This document shows, piece by piece, positions 8,450 to 17,900 of a stretch of 64,000 nt of DNA; the stretch's first letter is position 1, and each line of letters begins with the position of its first letter. This DNA is from Clostridiales bacterium (GTDB taxonomy: Bacteria; Bacillota; Clostridia; Oscillospirales; Acutalibacteraceae), in contig JAHZDE010000007.1 of assembly GCA_019422525.1 (NCBI GenBank), positions 89,388 to 153,387 on the forward strand, written 5' to 3'. A program made the position numbers and the translations under genes. Under the pieces are notes generated by a model. It was not told the DNA's origin. It searched no databases and saw only the letters and a list, made by a program, of their open reading frames with translations.

Positions 8450-10396
8450 TTAAACACGGCTGTGAATCCAGACAATCATCTCGCCGGGTTCACGGTTGCA
8501 CCAATAGCAATAGGGGATAAAGGTCAAATCGGTTTCTTCATACTGTGCAGAGGCGTCTTTATATAATTCGCCATCCTGCCATCCGGACTCGCTCAGTCGG
8601 AAGCCTTTGCAATGAAGGGTCATAGCACCGCCAAACAGATCGTCGCGATATTCTTCCGTAATTTCAGCGGAAGGATCAACAAAAACAGAAGCAAGGTTGC
8701 TACCGTTGTCGGTTTCTTCCAGGCAGTATACTTCGGGACCACGAACCAAAGCCACTTTACCGCAATCAGCACGAACCTGGGGATTTGCCCGGACAAAGTG
8801 AGCCGGCATATCAAAGGAAATTTGGATGTTATCATCAGACCAGACACGGTCTACGCAGGCAAACCCGTTAACAACCTGATATTCCTGTGCTTCGCCATTA
8901 ACCTGAATGGTGAAGTTTTTGGCATAACCGGGGATACGGATGTACAAGGGGAACTGGGAAGCCGTTTCAGCCTTTACTGTCATCGTCATAGAAGAAGTCT
9001 TCGGGAAATCGGTGTCCAATGCAACGGAGACCTTAGTTCCGGCCAGTTCCAAGTCGGTGTGATTCTGAATGAACAGGTTGACATACAGAGCGTTGTCATC
9101 GCGAGAATAAATATATTGTCCCAAAGAGGTAAGAGTACGTGCCACGTTGGTGGGGCAGCAGGCGACATCAAACCACTTTTGACGAACAGGTTTTACATGT
9201 GTTTTAGCGGAATGTTCCAAACAGCTATCCGGCCATACTTCCAAGGGATTTACATAGAAATAACGGTTGCCTTCCAAAGAAATACCGCTGCGGACGGTGT
9301 TGTACAAAGCGCGCTCTACAGTGTCAAGATAGCGAGCGTCCCGTTTAATTTGAGACATCCGAAGGCCAAACAGAGCCAGCCCAATGGAAGCGCAGGTTTC
9401 GGAATAGTTGATATCGTTGGGCAAATCATAATCGATGGTAAAACGTTCATAAACCGAGCAGGAACCAATGCTGCCGGTGAGGTACATCTGCTTTCCAACA
9501 ATATCGTTCCACAGAATGTCGCAGCGCTTTAACAGCTCTTCATCCTGATATTCATAAGCCAAATCTGCCATAGCGCAATACATATATACTGCACGGACTG
9601 CATGACCTTCTGCTTTATCCTGTTCACGAACGGGGCGGTCGGACTGGGAATAAGCGGGGAAATATTCTTTATCCTCGTCATAAATCGCCTTAAATCCAGG
9701 ACGACGAATTTCTTCTTCAAAATAGTTGGGGGTACCACCGCGGGTATCAATAAAGTATTTGGCGGTTTCCAGATAGGCACGATTGCCGGTAGCACGATAC
9801 AGCTTTACGAGAGCCAGCTCGATTTCCTGATGTCCAGGATAGCCGTGACGCTGGTTTTCGCCGGGGCCGAATTCTTTACAAATCAAATCGGCAAAGCGGC
9901 TCATAATATCCAGAAATTCCCGTTTGCCAGTTGCATAATAATATGCTACGGCAGCTTCAATCAAATGACCCGCTGTATACAACTCATGACCCATGGAAAG
10001 GTTTTCCCAACGGCGTCCGTTTTCCCGAAGGGTAAAATACGTATTAATATATCCGTCGCTGCACTGTGCACGGCCAATCAGCGCGATGACCTCATCGGCA
10101 GTTTTTTCCAGCTCTGCGTTGGGGGTAACTTCCAGACTGTAGGCAACGGCTTCCAACCATTTGGCCACATCAGTATCTTGAAAGACTGCACCAAGACGTT
10201 CTCCTTCGTCTTCTCCCGCAGCGATTCGGAAGTTTTTCAAACAGTGACTGGGCGCGGCATCGGTCACGCGGTCGTTGAGAATTTCCCATTGATAGGGGAT
10301 GATAACAGCGGGGACCAGTTTAGTATACTTGTTCCAGTAGCTGTCATCTATCTGGATAGTTTTAAGCGGAAGCGGGCGCAGTTTGTTGTCCAGCAT
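8450..10396 (-). CDS. Beta-L-arabinofuranosidase, GH127 (HypBA1-like)
   Basis: A 648-residue (alpha/alpha)6-barrel glycosidase without a signal peptide, so cytoplasmic. The GH127 active-site pattern is visible: Y-S-E-T-C-A-S-I gives E333 and C335, and D-V-A-C-C-P-T-N gives C413 and C414. These fit, with a shift of about five residues, the Zn-binding Glu338, Cys340, Cys417 (nucleophile) and Cys418 of B. longum HypBA1 as I recall them; E317 in VYERFT matches its Glu322. The length is also that of HypBA1 (~658). It should release L-arabinose from beta-1,2-arabinobiose. It is divergent from the sugar ABC operon and has an AACGTT palindrome upstream. Related GH127 members can have other specificities. 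Confidence 0.9.
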   Translation of the reverse strand: MLDNKLRPLPLKTIQIDDSYWNKYTKLVPAVIIPYQWEILNDRVTDAAPSHCLKNFRIAAGEDEGERLGAVFQDTDVAKWLEAVAYSLEVTPNAELEKTADEVIALIGRAQCSDGYINTYFTLRENGRRWENLSMGHELYTAGHLIEAAVAYYYATGKREFLDIMSRFADLICKEFGPGENQRHGYPGHQEIELALVKLYRATGNRAYLETAKYFIDTRGGTPNYFEEEIRRPGFKAIYDEDKEYFPAYSQSDRPVREQDKAEGHAVRAVYMYCAMADLAYEYQDEELLKRCDILWNDIVGKQMYLTGSIGSCSVYERFTIDYDLPNDINYSETCASIGLALFGLRMSQIKRDARYLDTVERALYNTVRSGISLEGNRYFYVNPLEVWPDSCLEHSAKTHVKPVRQKWFDVACCPTNVARTLTSLGQYIYSRDDNALYVNLFIQNHTDLELAGTKVSVALDTDFPKTSSMTMTVKAETASQFPLYIRIPGYAKNFTIQVNGEAQEYQVVNGFACVDRVWSDDNIQISFDMPAHFVRANPQVRADCGKVALVRGPEVYCLEETDNGSNLASVFVDPSAEITEEYRDDLFGGAMTLHCKGFRLSESGWQDGELYKDASAQYEETDLTFIPYCYWCNREPGEMIVWIHSRV

Positions 10397-10435
10397 AGTC
10401 TTTCATCCTTTCACAGTTTTATAATTTCTGAATTC

Positions 10436-10447
10436 TAAAACGTTTAA
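10436..10447. promoter_or_regulatory. LacI-type operator upstream of the GH127 gene
   Basis: TAAAACGTTTAA, 40 bases before the GH127 start. A candidate minus-strand promoter (-10 TATACT, plus-strand 10486-10491) lies behind it, so a bound repressor would sit in the early transcribed region. Confidence 0.65.
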
Positions 10448-10877
10448 TGTTGAGAGGACACAATTCCTCCCACTCTTATAGACATAGTATATCACAAGAA
10501 AACCAAATACAAAAAATCCAATTTCAATTGTTTTTGGAAATTATCTCTTGAATACTTAAAAAATCAATGAATCTCGCCAATTTGCACGAGATTTGAAAAA
10601 TAACCAAAAAAATTAAATTTTAAAACGTTACATAATCTTATTTTAAACAATACAATTGCAAAAAATGACGGATGATTAAGCAGACAAGCTGAAAAAATGG
10701 CTTAAAACAGGCATTTTTTCTCGTTTTCAAAATGAGGGGATAAAAGCAAATATATAATAAGAAATAATATAACGTTATATATATGGAAAGAAAGGATAAA
10801 ATGATAAGAAAGACCAATAAGAGAAAAGTCTTTTTGTGGGTTTCAACAGAAAGACTAAAAATCATCTGCAAATCATA

Positions 10878-10889
10878 TTAAACGTTTTT
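10878..10889. promoter_or_regulatory. LacI-type operator, divergent region
   Basis: TTAAACGTTTTT, one mismatch from the palindrome TTAAACGTTTAA that recurs before the giant hydrolase genes. Confidence 0.55.
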
Positions 10890-11164
10890 TGCTTGAACTG
10901 TCATGATAAAAAATACAAAAATCTTCGAAAATAGGAGGAAATAAGAGAAAACACAAGCAGATTTCCAATAATTAGCTAAAACGATTCAATTCAGGCGTTT
11001 TCTTTTACAAATAATTGTGGTATAAAAGTAGCAGATAAACAATTTATAGAAAAAATACCGACGTTGAGCAATATCAATTATCTATTATAACAATGAGATA
11101 GAAAGTTGAAATTTCTCATCGTTTTGGGAAAGCAGGAAACTGCTTTTGTTTTTTGGAAAATAAC

Positions 11165-11176
11165 TTAAACGTTAAA
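11165..11176. promoter_or_regulatory. LacI-type operator before the sugar ABC operon
   Basis: TTAAACGTTAAA, about 90 bases before the binding-protein start and downstream of the candidate extended -10 at 11018-11026; well placed to block transcription. Confidence 0.6.
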
Positions 11177-11266
11177 CTTAAAACATGTGATCCTGTCACC
11201 GATCTGCTCCAGGTTTTCCTGAGAGTGGAAGCACATAAAAATAATTTTTTGAATGGAGGCAGCAAA

Positions 11267-12658
11267 ATGAAGAAATTAAAGAAGATTCTGGCGGCCGCCC
11301 TCTGCTTGGCTATGTTGACAGCAACTGCAGCCGGCTGCGCCAGCGACACAACTGAATCCAGCACCGGTGGAAATACTTCCACTCAGGAAGAAGGCAAGGA
11401 CATTACCTTGAAGTTCCTGTACTGGGCTGATGAAACTCAGACCAAACTGATGCAGGAAGCTTGCCGCGCCTATGAGGAAGAGAATCCTGGCATTACCATT
11501 GAAGAGCAGGCTTTGCCCGCAGACGGAACTTTTGATACTTACATTCAGGCTGCAAGAGAGCAAAACAACCTGCCGGATATCAGCTATATGGGTGAAGGCG
11601 ATGTACAGAGATATTATGAAATGGGCCTGCTGGCTGATATTTCCGATATTCTGAGCGATGGTACCATCCCCGAGAAACTGGCTTCTGTTACCGTTAACAA
11701 TCCCGAAGGCAAGCCCATTGCTGTAGGCCTGTCCAACCAGATTAACGTTCTGTATTACAGCAAATCCAAGCTGGATGCTGCCGGTGTGGAATATCCGCCT
11801 ACCGATGTGAATGATGCTTGGACTTGGGATGAGTTTGTTGAGAACTGCAAAAAGCTGACTAAGGATGCTAATGGCAAGACCCCCAACGATGAGGGATTTG
11901 ACCCCAACATGATTACCGACTACGGCATGGGCTTTAACTGCCTGCGTGAATTCCACCTGTTCTGGGGTATGTATTCCAATGGGGGCGGCGTTGTTTCTGC
12001 TGATGGCAGCGAGCTGCTGATGGATGACCCCAAGTCTATTGAAGCTGTTCAGAAATTTGCTGATTTGATCAATGTTGACCATGTTTGCTCTGCTGCTACT
12101 TACAGCTGGGATGGCGGCGCAGGTGCTGTTGCCGATGGCTTGGCAGCTGGCTATGCTATGATGATCAACGGTTCTTGGGATATTGCTAACGTACAGGGCA
12201 ACGATGACATCGGCGTAGGCGTTCTGCCCAAGATGGAAAAGGCTGTTACCGTTAACTGCGGCGGCCCCTTGGTTCTTTATAAGAATGAAGACGAAGAGAA
12301 ATTGGCTGCAGCCAAGAAGTTCTATGCTTATCTGGTTGACCCCGCAAAGTGCATGCCTCTGCTGAACAGCGGCGCATGGCTGCCCAACCAGGCTGACTGG
12401 TATACCGATCCCGAGCTGGTTGACTCTTGGGGCAATGATTATCCCGACGGCGCAAAAGAAACTATCCTCAGCTACTGCACCACCGATGGCGCAATTGCTC
12501 AGTGGCCTGCATATTATGTGCCCGGCTATGCCAAGATGAACACTGCATTTGAGGCTTCTATCGATAAGATTCTCGGCGGTCAGATTTCTGCCGAAGAAGG
12601 TTTTGCAGAGTGCATGCCTCAGATTAAGGAAGCATTTGAATCCGGTACGGTTGACTAA
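11267..12658 (+). CDS. Sugar ABC transporter substrate-binding lipoprotein (CUT1)
   Basis: A 463-residue family-1 extracellular solute-binding protein. The N-terminus is a lipoprotein signal with lipobox TAAGC (Cys24), followed by a Ser/Thr/Gly linker. The mature fold carries the motifs DITLKFLYWADE near its start and YAMMINGSWDIANV for the hinge region, as in oligosaccharide binders. ATG 11267 follows GGAGG (11255-11259); a frame from 11153 lacks both the site and the signal. It is followed by two permease genes. By analogy with the B. longum locus it should bind beta-arabinobiose or a similar short arabino-oligosaccharide. Substrate is inferred from context only. Confidence 0.9.
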   Translation: MKKLKKILAAALCLAMLTATAAGCASDTTESSTGGNTSTQEEGKDITLKFLYWADETQTKLMQEACRAYEEENPGITIEEQALPADGTFDTYIQAAREQNNLPDISYMGEGDVQRYYEMGLLADISDILSDGTIPEKLASVTVNNPEGKPIAVGLSNQINVLYYSKSKLDAAGVEYPPTDVNDAWTWDEFVENCKKLTKDANGKTPNDEGFDPNMITDYGMGFNCLREFHLFWGMYSNGGGVVSADGSELLMDDPKSIEAVQKFADLINVDHVCSAATYSWDGGAGAVADGLAAGYAMMINGSWDIANVQGNDDIGVGVLPKMEKAVTVNCGGPLVLYKNEDEEKLAAAKKFYAYLVDPAKCMPLLNSGAWLPNQADWYTDPELVDSWGNDYPDGAKETILSYCTTDGAIAQWPAYYVPGYAKMNTAFEASIDKILGGQISAEEGFAECMPQIKEAFESGTVD

Positions 12659-12682
12659 GCAGTCCGAATAAGACTGAGTATA

Positions 12683-12715
12683 CAGACACTGTCCTGCCTT
12701 TCAGGGCAGTGTCTG
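12683..12715 (+). terminator. Hairpin between the binding-protein and permease genes
   Basis: CAGACACTG (12683-12691) pairs with CAGTGTCTG (12707-12715), with further pairing inside. Only a poor T-run follows (TCCGTATTTTAT), so it probably works as a partial terminator or 3'-end protector that keeps the binding protein more abundant than the permeases. Confidence 0.6.
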
Positions 12716-12758
12716 TCCGTATTTTATAGCGTTTTTTATCGAGAAGGGAGCGTCCGCA

Positions 12759-13721
12759 ATGAAACCCCAGCAAAAGAAAAGAAATTTGCGGCCCGCAACA
12801 AAGGAAGCGATTGTCGGATACCTCTTTGCGGCGCCAGCTATTATCGGTTTTCTGGTTTTGACCTTGTATCCCATGTTAGCCAGTTTATATTACAGCTTTA
12901 ATGATATCAACATTCGTAATGACGAGCAGCAAATGGACTGGGTTGGATTTGGCAATTATATTCAGATATTCAATGACCCATCCATTGATTTTAAAAAGTC
13001 AATCGGTGTCACAATGTTGTATACGGTTATCAACGTCATATTGGTAATTGTTTTCTGCCTGATTTGCGCCCTTCTTTTGAATCGTAAGTTTAGGGGCAGA
13101 AATATCTTGAGAGCTATATTCTTCCTACCTTCTGTTATCCCCATGGTAGCAACCGGTCTGGTTTGGAAAATGTTGATGCAGAACCAGGCACAAGGCGGAT
13201 TGGTCAACTGGGTTTTGATGTACATATTTAAAGTCCCCCCAGTTGATTTTATCAATACATCCGCAATTTTTGTCACATTGTTTATGATGAGCTTGTGGAC
13301 CTGCGGCGGTACAACTGTGGTGCTGATTGCTACTTTGCAGGATGTGCCGAAAGATCAGTTGGAATCCATCGAAATCGATGGTGGCAATGCGTGGCATAAG
13401 TTTACCAAGGTTACATTCCCGACCATTAAGCCGGTTTTGTTTTTCCAAATGATTATGTGTATGATGACCTCTGTACAGATTTATACGCAGAGTGTTGTTT
13501 TCTCCCGCAATGGTGCGCCTAATCATCTGACATACTTTATTAACGTAATGATTTATGACCATTCCTTTAATGAGTCTGGAATGCGTGGTATTGCAGCGGC
13601 AGAAGCTTGGGTAGTTTTCCTAATCATCTTGGTCTTAACCGTGATTATGTTCTACTTCCAGGGCGCATTTAAAAAAGATGACGCTTCCGGTCGGAAAAGA
13701 GCAAAACGGCGTGCACACTAA
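12759..13721 (+). CDS. Sugar ABC transporter permease (MalF/UgpA type)
   Basis: A 320-residue inner-membrane permease with six predicted helices, starting with FAAPAIIGFLVLTLYPML. The EAA loop that docks the ATPase reads ESIEIDGGNAWHKFTKVTFP, with the conserved Gly of CUT1 permeases. GAAGGGAG precedes the ATG. It forms the first half of the heterodimeric channel with the next gene product, 24 bases downstream. A basic C-terminus (GRKRAKRRAH) is typical. No ATPase gene lies in the operon, as usual for CUT1 systems of Gram-positive bacteria that share one MsmK/MsiK-type ATPase. Confidence 0.9.
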   Translation: MKPQQKKRNLRPATKEAIVGYLFAAPAIIGFLVLTLYPMLASLYYSFNDINIRNDEQQMDWVGFGNYIQIFNDPSIDFKKSIGVTMLYTVINVILVIVFCLICALLLNRKFRGRNILRAIFFLPSVIPMVATGLVWKMLMQNQAQGGLVNWVLMYIFKVPPVDFINTSAIFVTLFMMSLWTCGGTTVVLIATLQDVPKDQLESIEIDGGNAWHKFTKVTFPTIKPVLFFQMIMCMMTSVQIYTQSVVFSRNGAPNHLTYFINVMIYDHSFNESGMRGIAAAEAWVVFLIILVLTVIMFYFQGAFKKDDASGRKRAKRRAH

Positions 13722-13745
13722 TCGCTTGAAAGGAGGAAATTTCTC

Positions 13746-14642
13746 ATGGCAACAATGAACGCTGCTGCGGCAGGTAATACTAAAAAATATAAGAGCATGA
13801 GCCGCTCAAAAACAAAGAAAAAGGTTATCAATGGGCTTTTGATTGCCTTGGCCATTTTTCTGGCTGTGCTGGTTGCATTCCCCCTTTACTGGTTGATTCG
13901 GAGTGCATTGGTAACCAAGCAAGAGCTGTTTGCACGTCCTCCGGTGGTTTTCCCGGCAGAAATTCAATGGTCAAACTTTGCGAAAGGCATGGCGCGAGTT
14001 CCTTTCTGGGCTCAGCTGTGGAACTCCGTATCCATCACAGTCCCTTATGTAATTGGTACGGTGATTACCTGTGCACTTGCTGGATATGCTTTTGCTCGTC
14101 TGCGTTTTCCGCTGCGGGGCATGTGGTTTGGATTGGTAATCAGCTCCATGATGCTGCCCAGTGTAGTTACTTTGCTCCCTCAGGTAAGTCTTTATACAGC
14201 GTTGGGAATTAACAATAAGTGGGCTCTGATTGTGCCGGCTTTCCTGTGCGCCGGCGGCAATGCCTATTTTGTATTTTTGTTGCGCTCGTTTTTCTTGACA
14301 CTTCCCATGGAATTGGATGAAGCTGCCAGGATTGATGGTGCCGGAACCCTTCGCATCTTCTTTAGTATTATGGTTCCGTTGGTAAAGCCCGCTTTGATTG
14401 TGACTGGCTTGTTCAGCTTTATCAACAGCTGGAATGAAATCTTCTATTCATCCATTTATCTAAAGAGCGATACCGAATATACGATGCCGTTGGGACTGCT
14501 GATTGTTCAAGGTATGCGTTCTCCCAACTATGAGCAGATGATGGCGTTGACTTTGCTGGTTTCCGTGCCGTGCTTGATTCTGTTCTTCATTGGCAACAAG
14601 TTCTTTGTAGAAGGTATTTCTCTGGGCGCAGTAAAAGGTTAA
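13746..14642 (+). CDS. Sugar ABC transporter permease (MalG/UgpE type)
   Basis: A 298-residue permease with six predicted helices. The EAA loop reads LDEAARIDGAGTLRIFFSI, the classic MalG/UgpE form, and the C-terminus ends in the family's FFVEGISLGAVKG. The start follows AAAGGAGGAAA. It pairs with the upstream permease, and together with the lipoprotein forms a CUT1 importer, here probably for arabino-oligosaccharides released by the wall-anchored hydrolases. The operon ends in a long stem-loop terminator. Confidence 0.92.
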   Translation: MATMNAAAAGNTKKYKSMSRSKTKKKVINGLLIALAIFLAVLVAFPLYWLIRSALVTKQELFARPPVVFPAEIQWSNFAKGMARVPFWAQLWNSVSITVPYVIGTVITCALAGYAFARLRFPLRGMWFGLVISSMMLPSVVTLLPQVSLYTALGINNKWALIVPAFLCAGGNAYFVFLLRSFFLTLPMELDEAARIDGAGTLRIFFSIMVPLVKPALIVTGLFSFINSWNEIFYSSIYLKSDTEYTMPLGLLIVQGMRSPNYEQMMALTLLVSVPCLILFFIGNKFFVEGISLGAVKG

Positions 14643-14674
14643 AATATTCTTTCGTGTATATTTCTTAGGTAGTT

Positions 14675-14764
14675 ACAGGCAGTCTTTTGCCGTTTATGGT
14701 TTGTTCTCTGTATGAAGTGGAGTATGGTTAATGAACATAGTTCGGTAAAAGGCTGCCTGTTTTA
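14675..14764 (+). terminator. Terminator of the sugar ABC operon
   Basis: ACAGGCAGTCTTTTGCCG (14675-14692) pairs with CGGTAAAAGGCTGCCTGT (14743-14760), enclosing a ~50-base loop, then TTTT. Confidence 0.75.
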
Positions 14765-14799
14765 TTCAAATATTTTTGTGCCATTTTTTATCCAGTTTG

Positions 14800-14811
14800 T
14801 TAAACGTTTTA
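14800..14811. promoter_or_regulatory. LacI-type operator before giant hydrolase gene 1
   Basis: TTAAACGTTTTA, about 95 bases before the start codon. Only one copy is found here, unlike the three copies before genes 2 and 3. No convincing -35/-10 pair was found around it. Confidence 0.65.
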
Positions 14812-14903
14812 TACAAATGGAACAAACGGTACAGAAGTTGTTTGGATAGGAGGTGTGAGTAGCGTTTTATTTTTTTATTTTATAATAAAAAGGAGGTCAA
14901 AAG

Positions 14904-17900
14904 ATGAAATTGAAGAAAATACTGGCAGGGTGCCTGGCACTGTCTATGGTAACCGCAGGAATGCCTATACTGACAGTTAACGCGAACTATCAGCAGAGCT
15001 TCTACTATGATAAAGACACCTTTACCCAGCAGTATCCCCTTTATGAAGGTCCCGGGGCCGACGCGGCCGATCAACCGGTGTACCTGAGTGATGCAACTGT
15101 CAGTAACATGATGCAGGCAATTCAAGACGCGGATAAGGAAAATGGAGATTCTTATTGGCTGGACAGAATGCTGGGAAGAGAAGGAGCGATTCCTGATTTC
15201 TCTACCAGTAGTGATGTGCTGTATAGCCGTGGACGCGGGTTGTATATGAGAAGTCATAATGCTTCTTCCCTGGGTTTTGTGGGCGATATGTCCTACGGTG
15301 ACAGCCTGTACCTGACTTCCAACAAGGGATATGCCATTGAGCTGGAAGGCAATTCCGTGAAGGAAGATGTTGCTTCTCGTAAGAATTATCCCAGCCATTC
15401 CAATAATGTGTTTACCGGCAGCGATTTGACGGTAAATTCCAACAAGTTCATTACCTACAACAACAGTGCTGTTACGATTCTCGAAATCACCAATAATGGT
15501 TCTGCGGATAAGTCCTTTAATATCGTCGTTACCTCTGACCTGGCACAGCAGGCAGAGGGAAATGAACTGGTAGGTTCGGTGCAGGGACCCAAAATGAACC
15601 AGCTGTATCCCAATCAGGGGTATGTGGACGGCACTACGGATTTGGATATTCGCATTGCCGCTACCGATGCAACTGCCTCCGGCAGCTCTTTGACCACAGC
15701 GGTATCCATTCCTGCTGGTAAGACAATTCAGTATAAGGTCGTTATGGGCGTCATGGCGGAAGAAATCCCCGAGTCCTATACCGAATATGAGGCTTTCCGG
15801 GATTATGATGCTGACACGGCTTTGTCTACCCAGCTGGAAGTGTACAACCAGTGGTGGGCTGACAATATCCCCTATGTGGATTTGCCCAACGAGTACATGG
15901 AAAAAGTGGTTTACTATCGCTTCTGGGCCAGCCGCTTCAATCTTCAGGATTTGAATATTCCTGGCAATGATTGGCAGTTCCCGGCTGAGTTCGAAGGCGT
16001 TCTGGGCTACAACAATGTCATTACCGTTAGTGTGCCTTGGCTCATGCAGGATTTGAAGTACTTCCGTACTCCTCTGTATGCTTATGGTACCTGGGCTGCA
16101 CAGGGCGAAATTTCCGGCAATCAAAACTATCAGAATAACCCCGGCCGTCCCGGCGTGTGGACCTGGGATATGATGCAGTATACCACCTATTCCGGATTGG
16201 AAGATTATCTGGTACATGGCGGTTCTGCCGATTTGCTGGAAAAATTTGCTCAGTGGGGCGAAGGCGATGTATATGGCTCCTTTGCTGAATATGGCGCAAC
16301 CGACGCGCAGGTAGCAAAGGGCTGGGATGAGTACTTGATGTACTACGGACATCCCCCCATTACCGGCAATGATAACGATAACGTTTCCGCTTTCTATAAG
16401 CGCAATTACAGCAACGGAAGTGCCGGCAACGTAGTAAACGGCCGTGTGGATGGTTCTTCCACCGTGTACGCCAATACCACTGCAACGGCTGAGCTGTATC
16501 GCCTGCTGGCGGCAGCTACCGATAATGCTGAATATGCCGATAAGGCTGCTACTCTGGATGAGTTGGCTGGCAATATTCAGAACTCTGTGCTGACCACCCT
16601 GTGGACCGACGACTTCTCCAATAAAAATGGTGATACCGGTCACGGCAGCTTCCTGCATCAGCACACCGGTTCCAATACTTCCAGCGGAATTACTCTGAAC
16701 CCCTGGAGAGACAATGTGTTCTTCCCCTTTGAATTCAATTTGGTTCCCACCCAGGGCGAAGACAACTATGACGCTAAATACATTGAGATGCTCAATGACT
16801 ACGACTCCGAAATGTATCCGGTATTCCCCTTCTTTACCGCTGACCAGGTGAGTATCGAAGAGAAAAAGCCCGCTCTGGATGCAGAGTTCGAAGAATTTGG
16901 CGTGAATTATCCCGGCCAGCAGTCCGGTAAGGATTATGGCTCCAACAACTTTGCGTTCTGCAACGGCGGCAACTATGTCAATATGCTGTCCTCTGCTCTG
17001 CGTTACTATCCCACCGAGCATATTACCGCTGACACCTATGAGCGCCTCATGGACTGGATGGCCTTTACCCATTATGTGAAGGCTTCTGGCTCCGGCACCG
17101 AGGATGACCCGGTGGTGGCTGATGCTTCTCTGATGGACTCCGAGGAATTCTTCTGGTTCAACGGCTACTTTGATCAGAACATCCAGTTCCCCATGGATGG
17201 CCCCGAAATCGAAGGCAACCTGACCCGTGCATGGATTCACAACAACGTGCTGGGCATGATGAACTTCTCCGTCTTCGAGGATATCGCTGGCCTGCAACCC
17301 CGTGCTGACGAAAAAATTGAGCTGTGGCCTGTTGGCGTGAGCTATGACCACTATGCAGTGGATAACGTTCGTTACCACGACCGCGACATCTCCATCGTTT
17401 GGCAGGACCCCGACGTGTATACCAATGATGCTCCCGAGTATGAAGGTATCCCCGTAGGTTACAGCCTCTATGTTGGAAACAAACTGGTAGCCAATGTCAG
17501 CAGCCAGGTACATCTGGTGTATGACCCCGCTACCGGTGAGGTGGAATTCCCCGAAAACATTGAAGGTGCAGTAGGCACTGATCCCAATGCAGAGGTTTGG
17601 TATTCGGCTCCCAGCGATATGATCGCTGCAATTGACGTTGACTTTACCGCTACCGAAAATACCGTTTCCGATACCTATGATGCCAACGACTATGTGGGTC
17701 AGGAATATAACAATGACCGCGTTGTGGAACTGGCACAGCAGATTGGTGTGGATTTGGAGAATCCCGGCAGCGAAAACCTGGCCTTGACCGCTGACGTTAG
17801 CTGCTCCTTTGCGGATGTTCGCGATTTGGCTATGGTGAGTGATGGAACAACCGTTTCTGGTTCTCCCGGAACTTCCGGCAATGGCGAGGAAATGAATCGG

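Larger units (their letters stand above)
10448..11266. other. AT-rich divergent control region
   Basis: About 820 bases without a convincing gene, between the GH127 gene and the sugar-binding protein gene. It holds AACGTT palindromes at 10878-10889 and 11165-11176, weaker ones at 10621-10632 (TAAAACGTTACA) and 10767-10780 (ATATAACGTTATAT), and a candidate extended -10 (TGGTATAAA, 11018-11026) facing the ABC operon. A short minus-strand frame at 10638-10871 is Phe/Leu/Ile-rich, as AT-rich DNA gives by chance. No RNA gene is recognised. Confidence 0.6.

Noticed and set aside
10638..10871. 77-codon minus-strand frame in the AT-rich control region
   Set aside because: Phe/Leu/Ile/Tyr-rich as expected from A/T runs, no ribosome site, and it overlaps operator-rich DNA.
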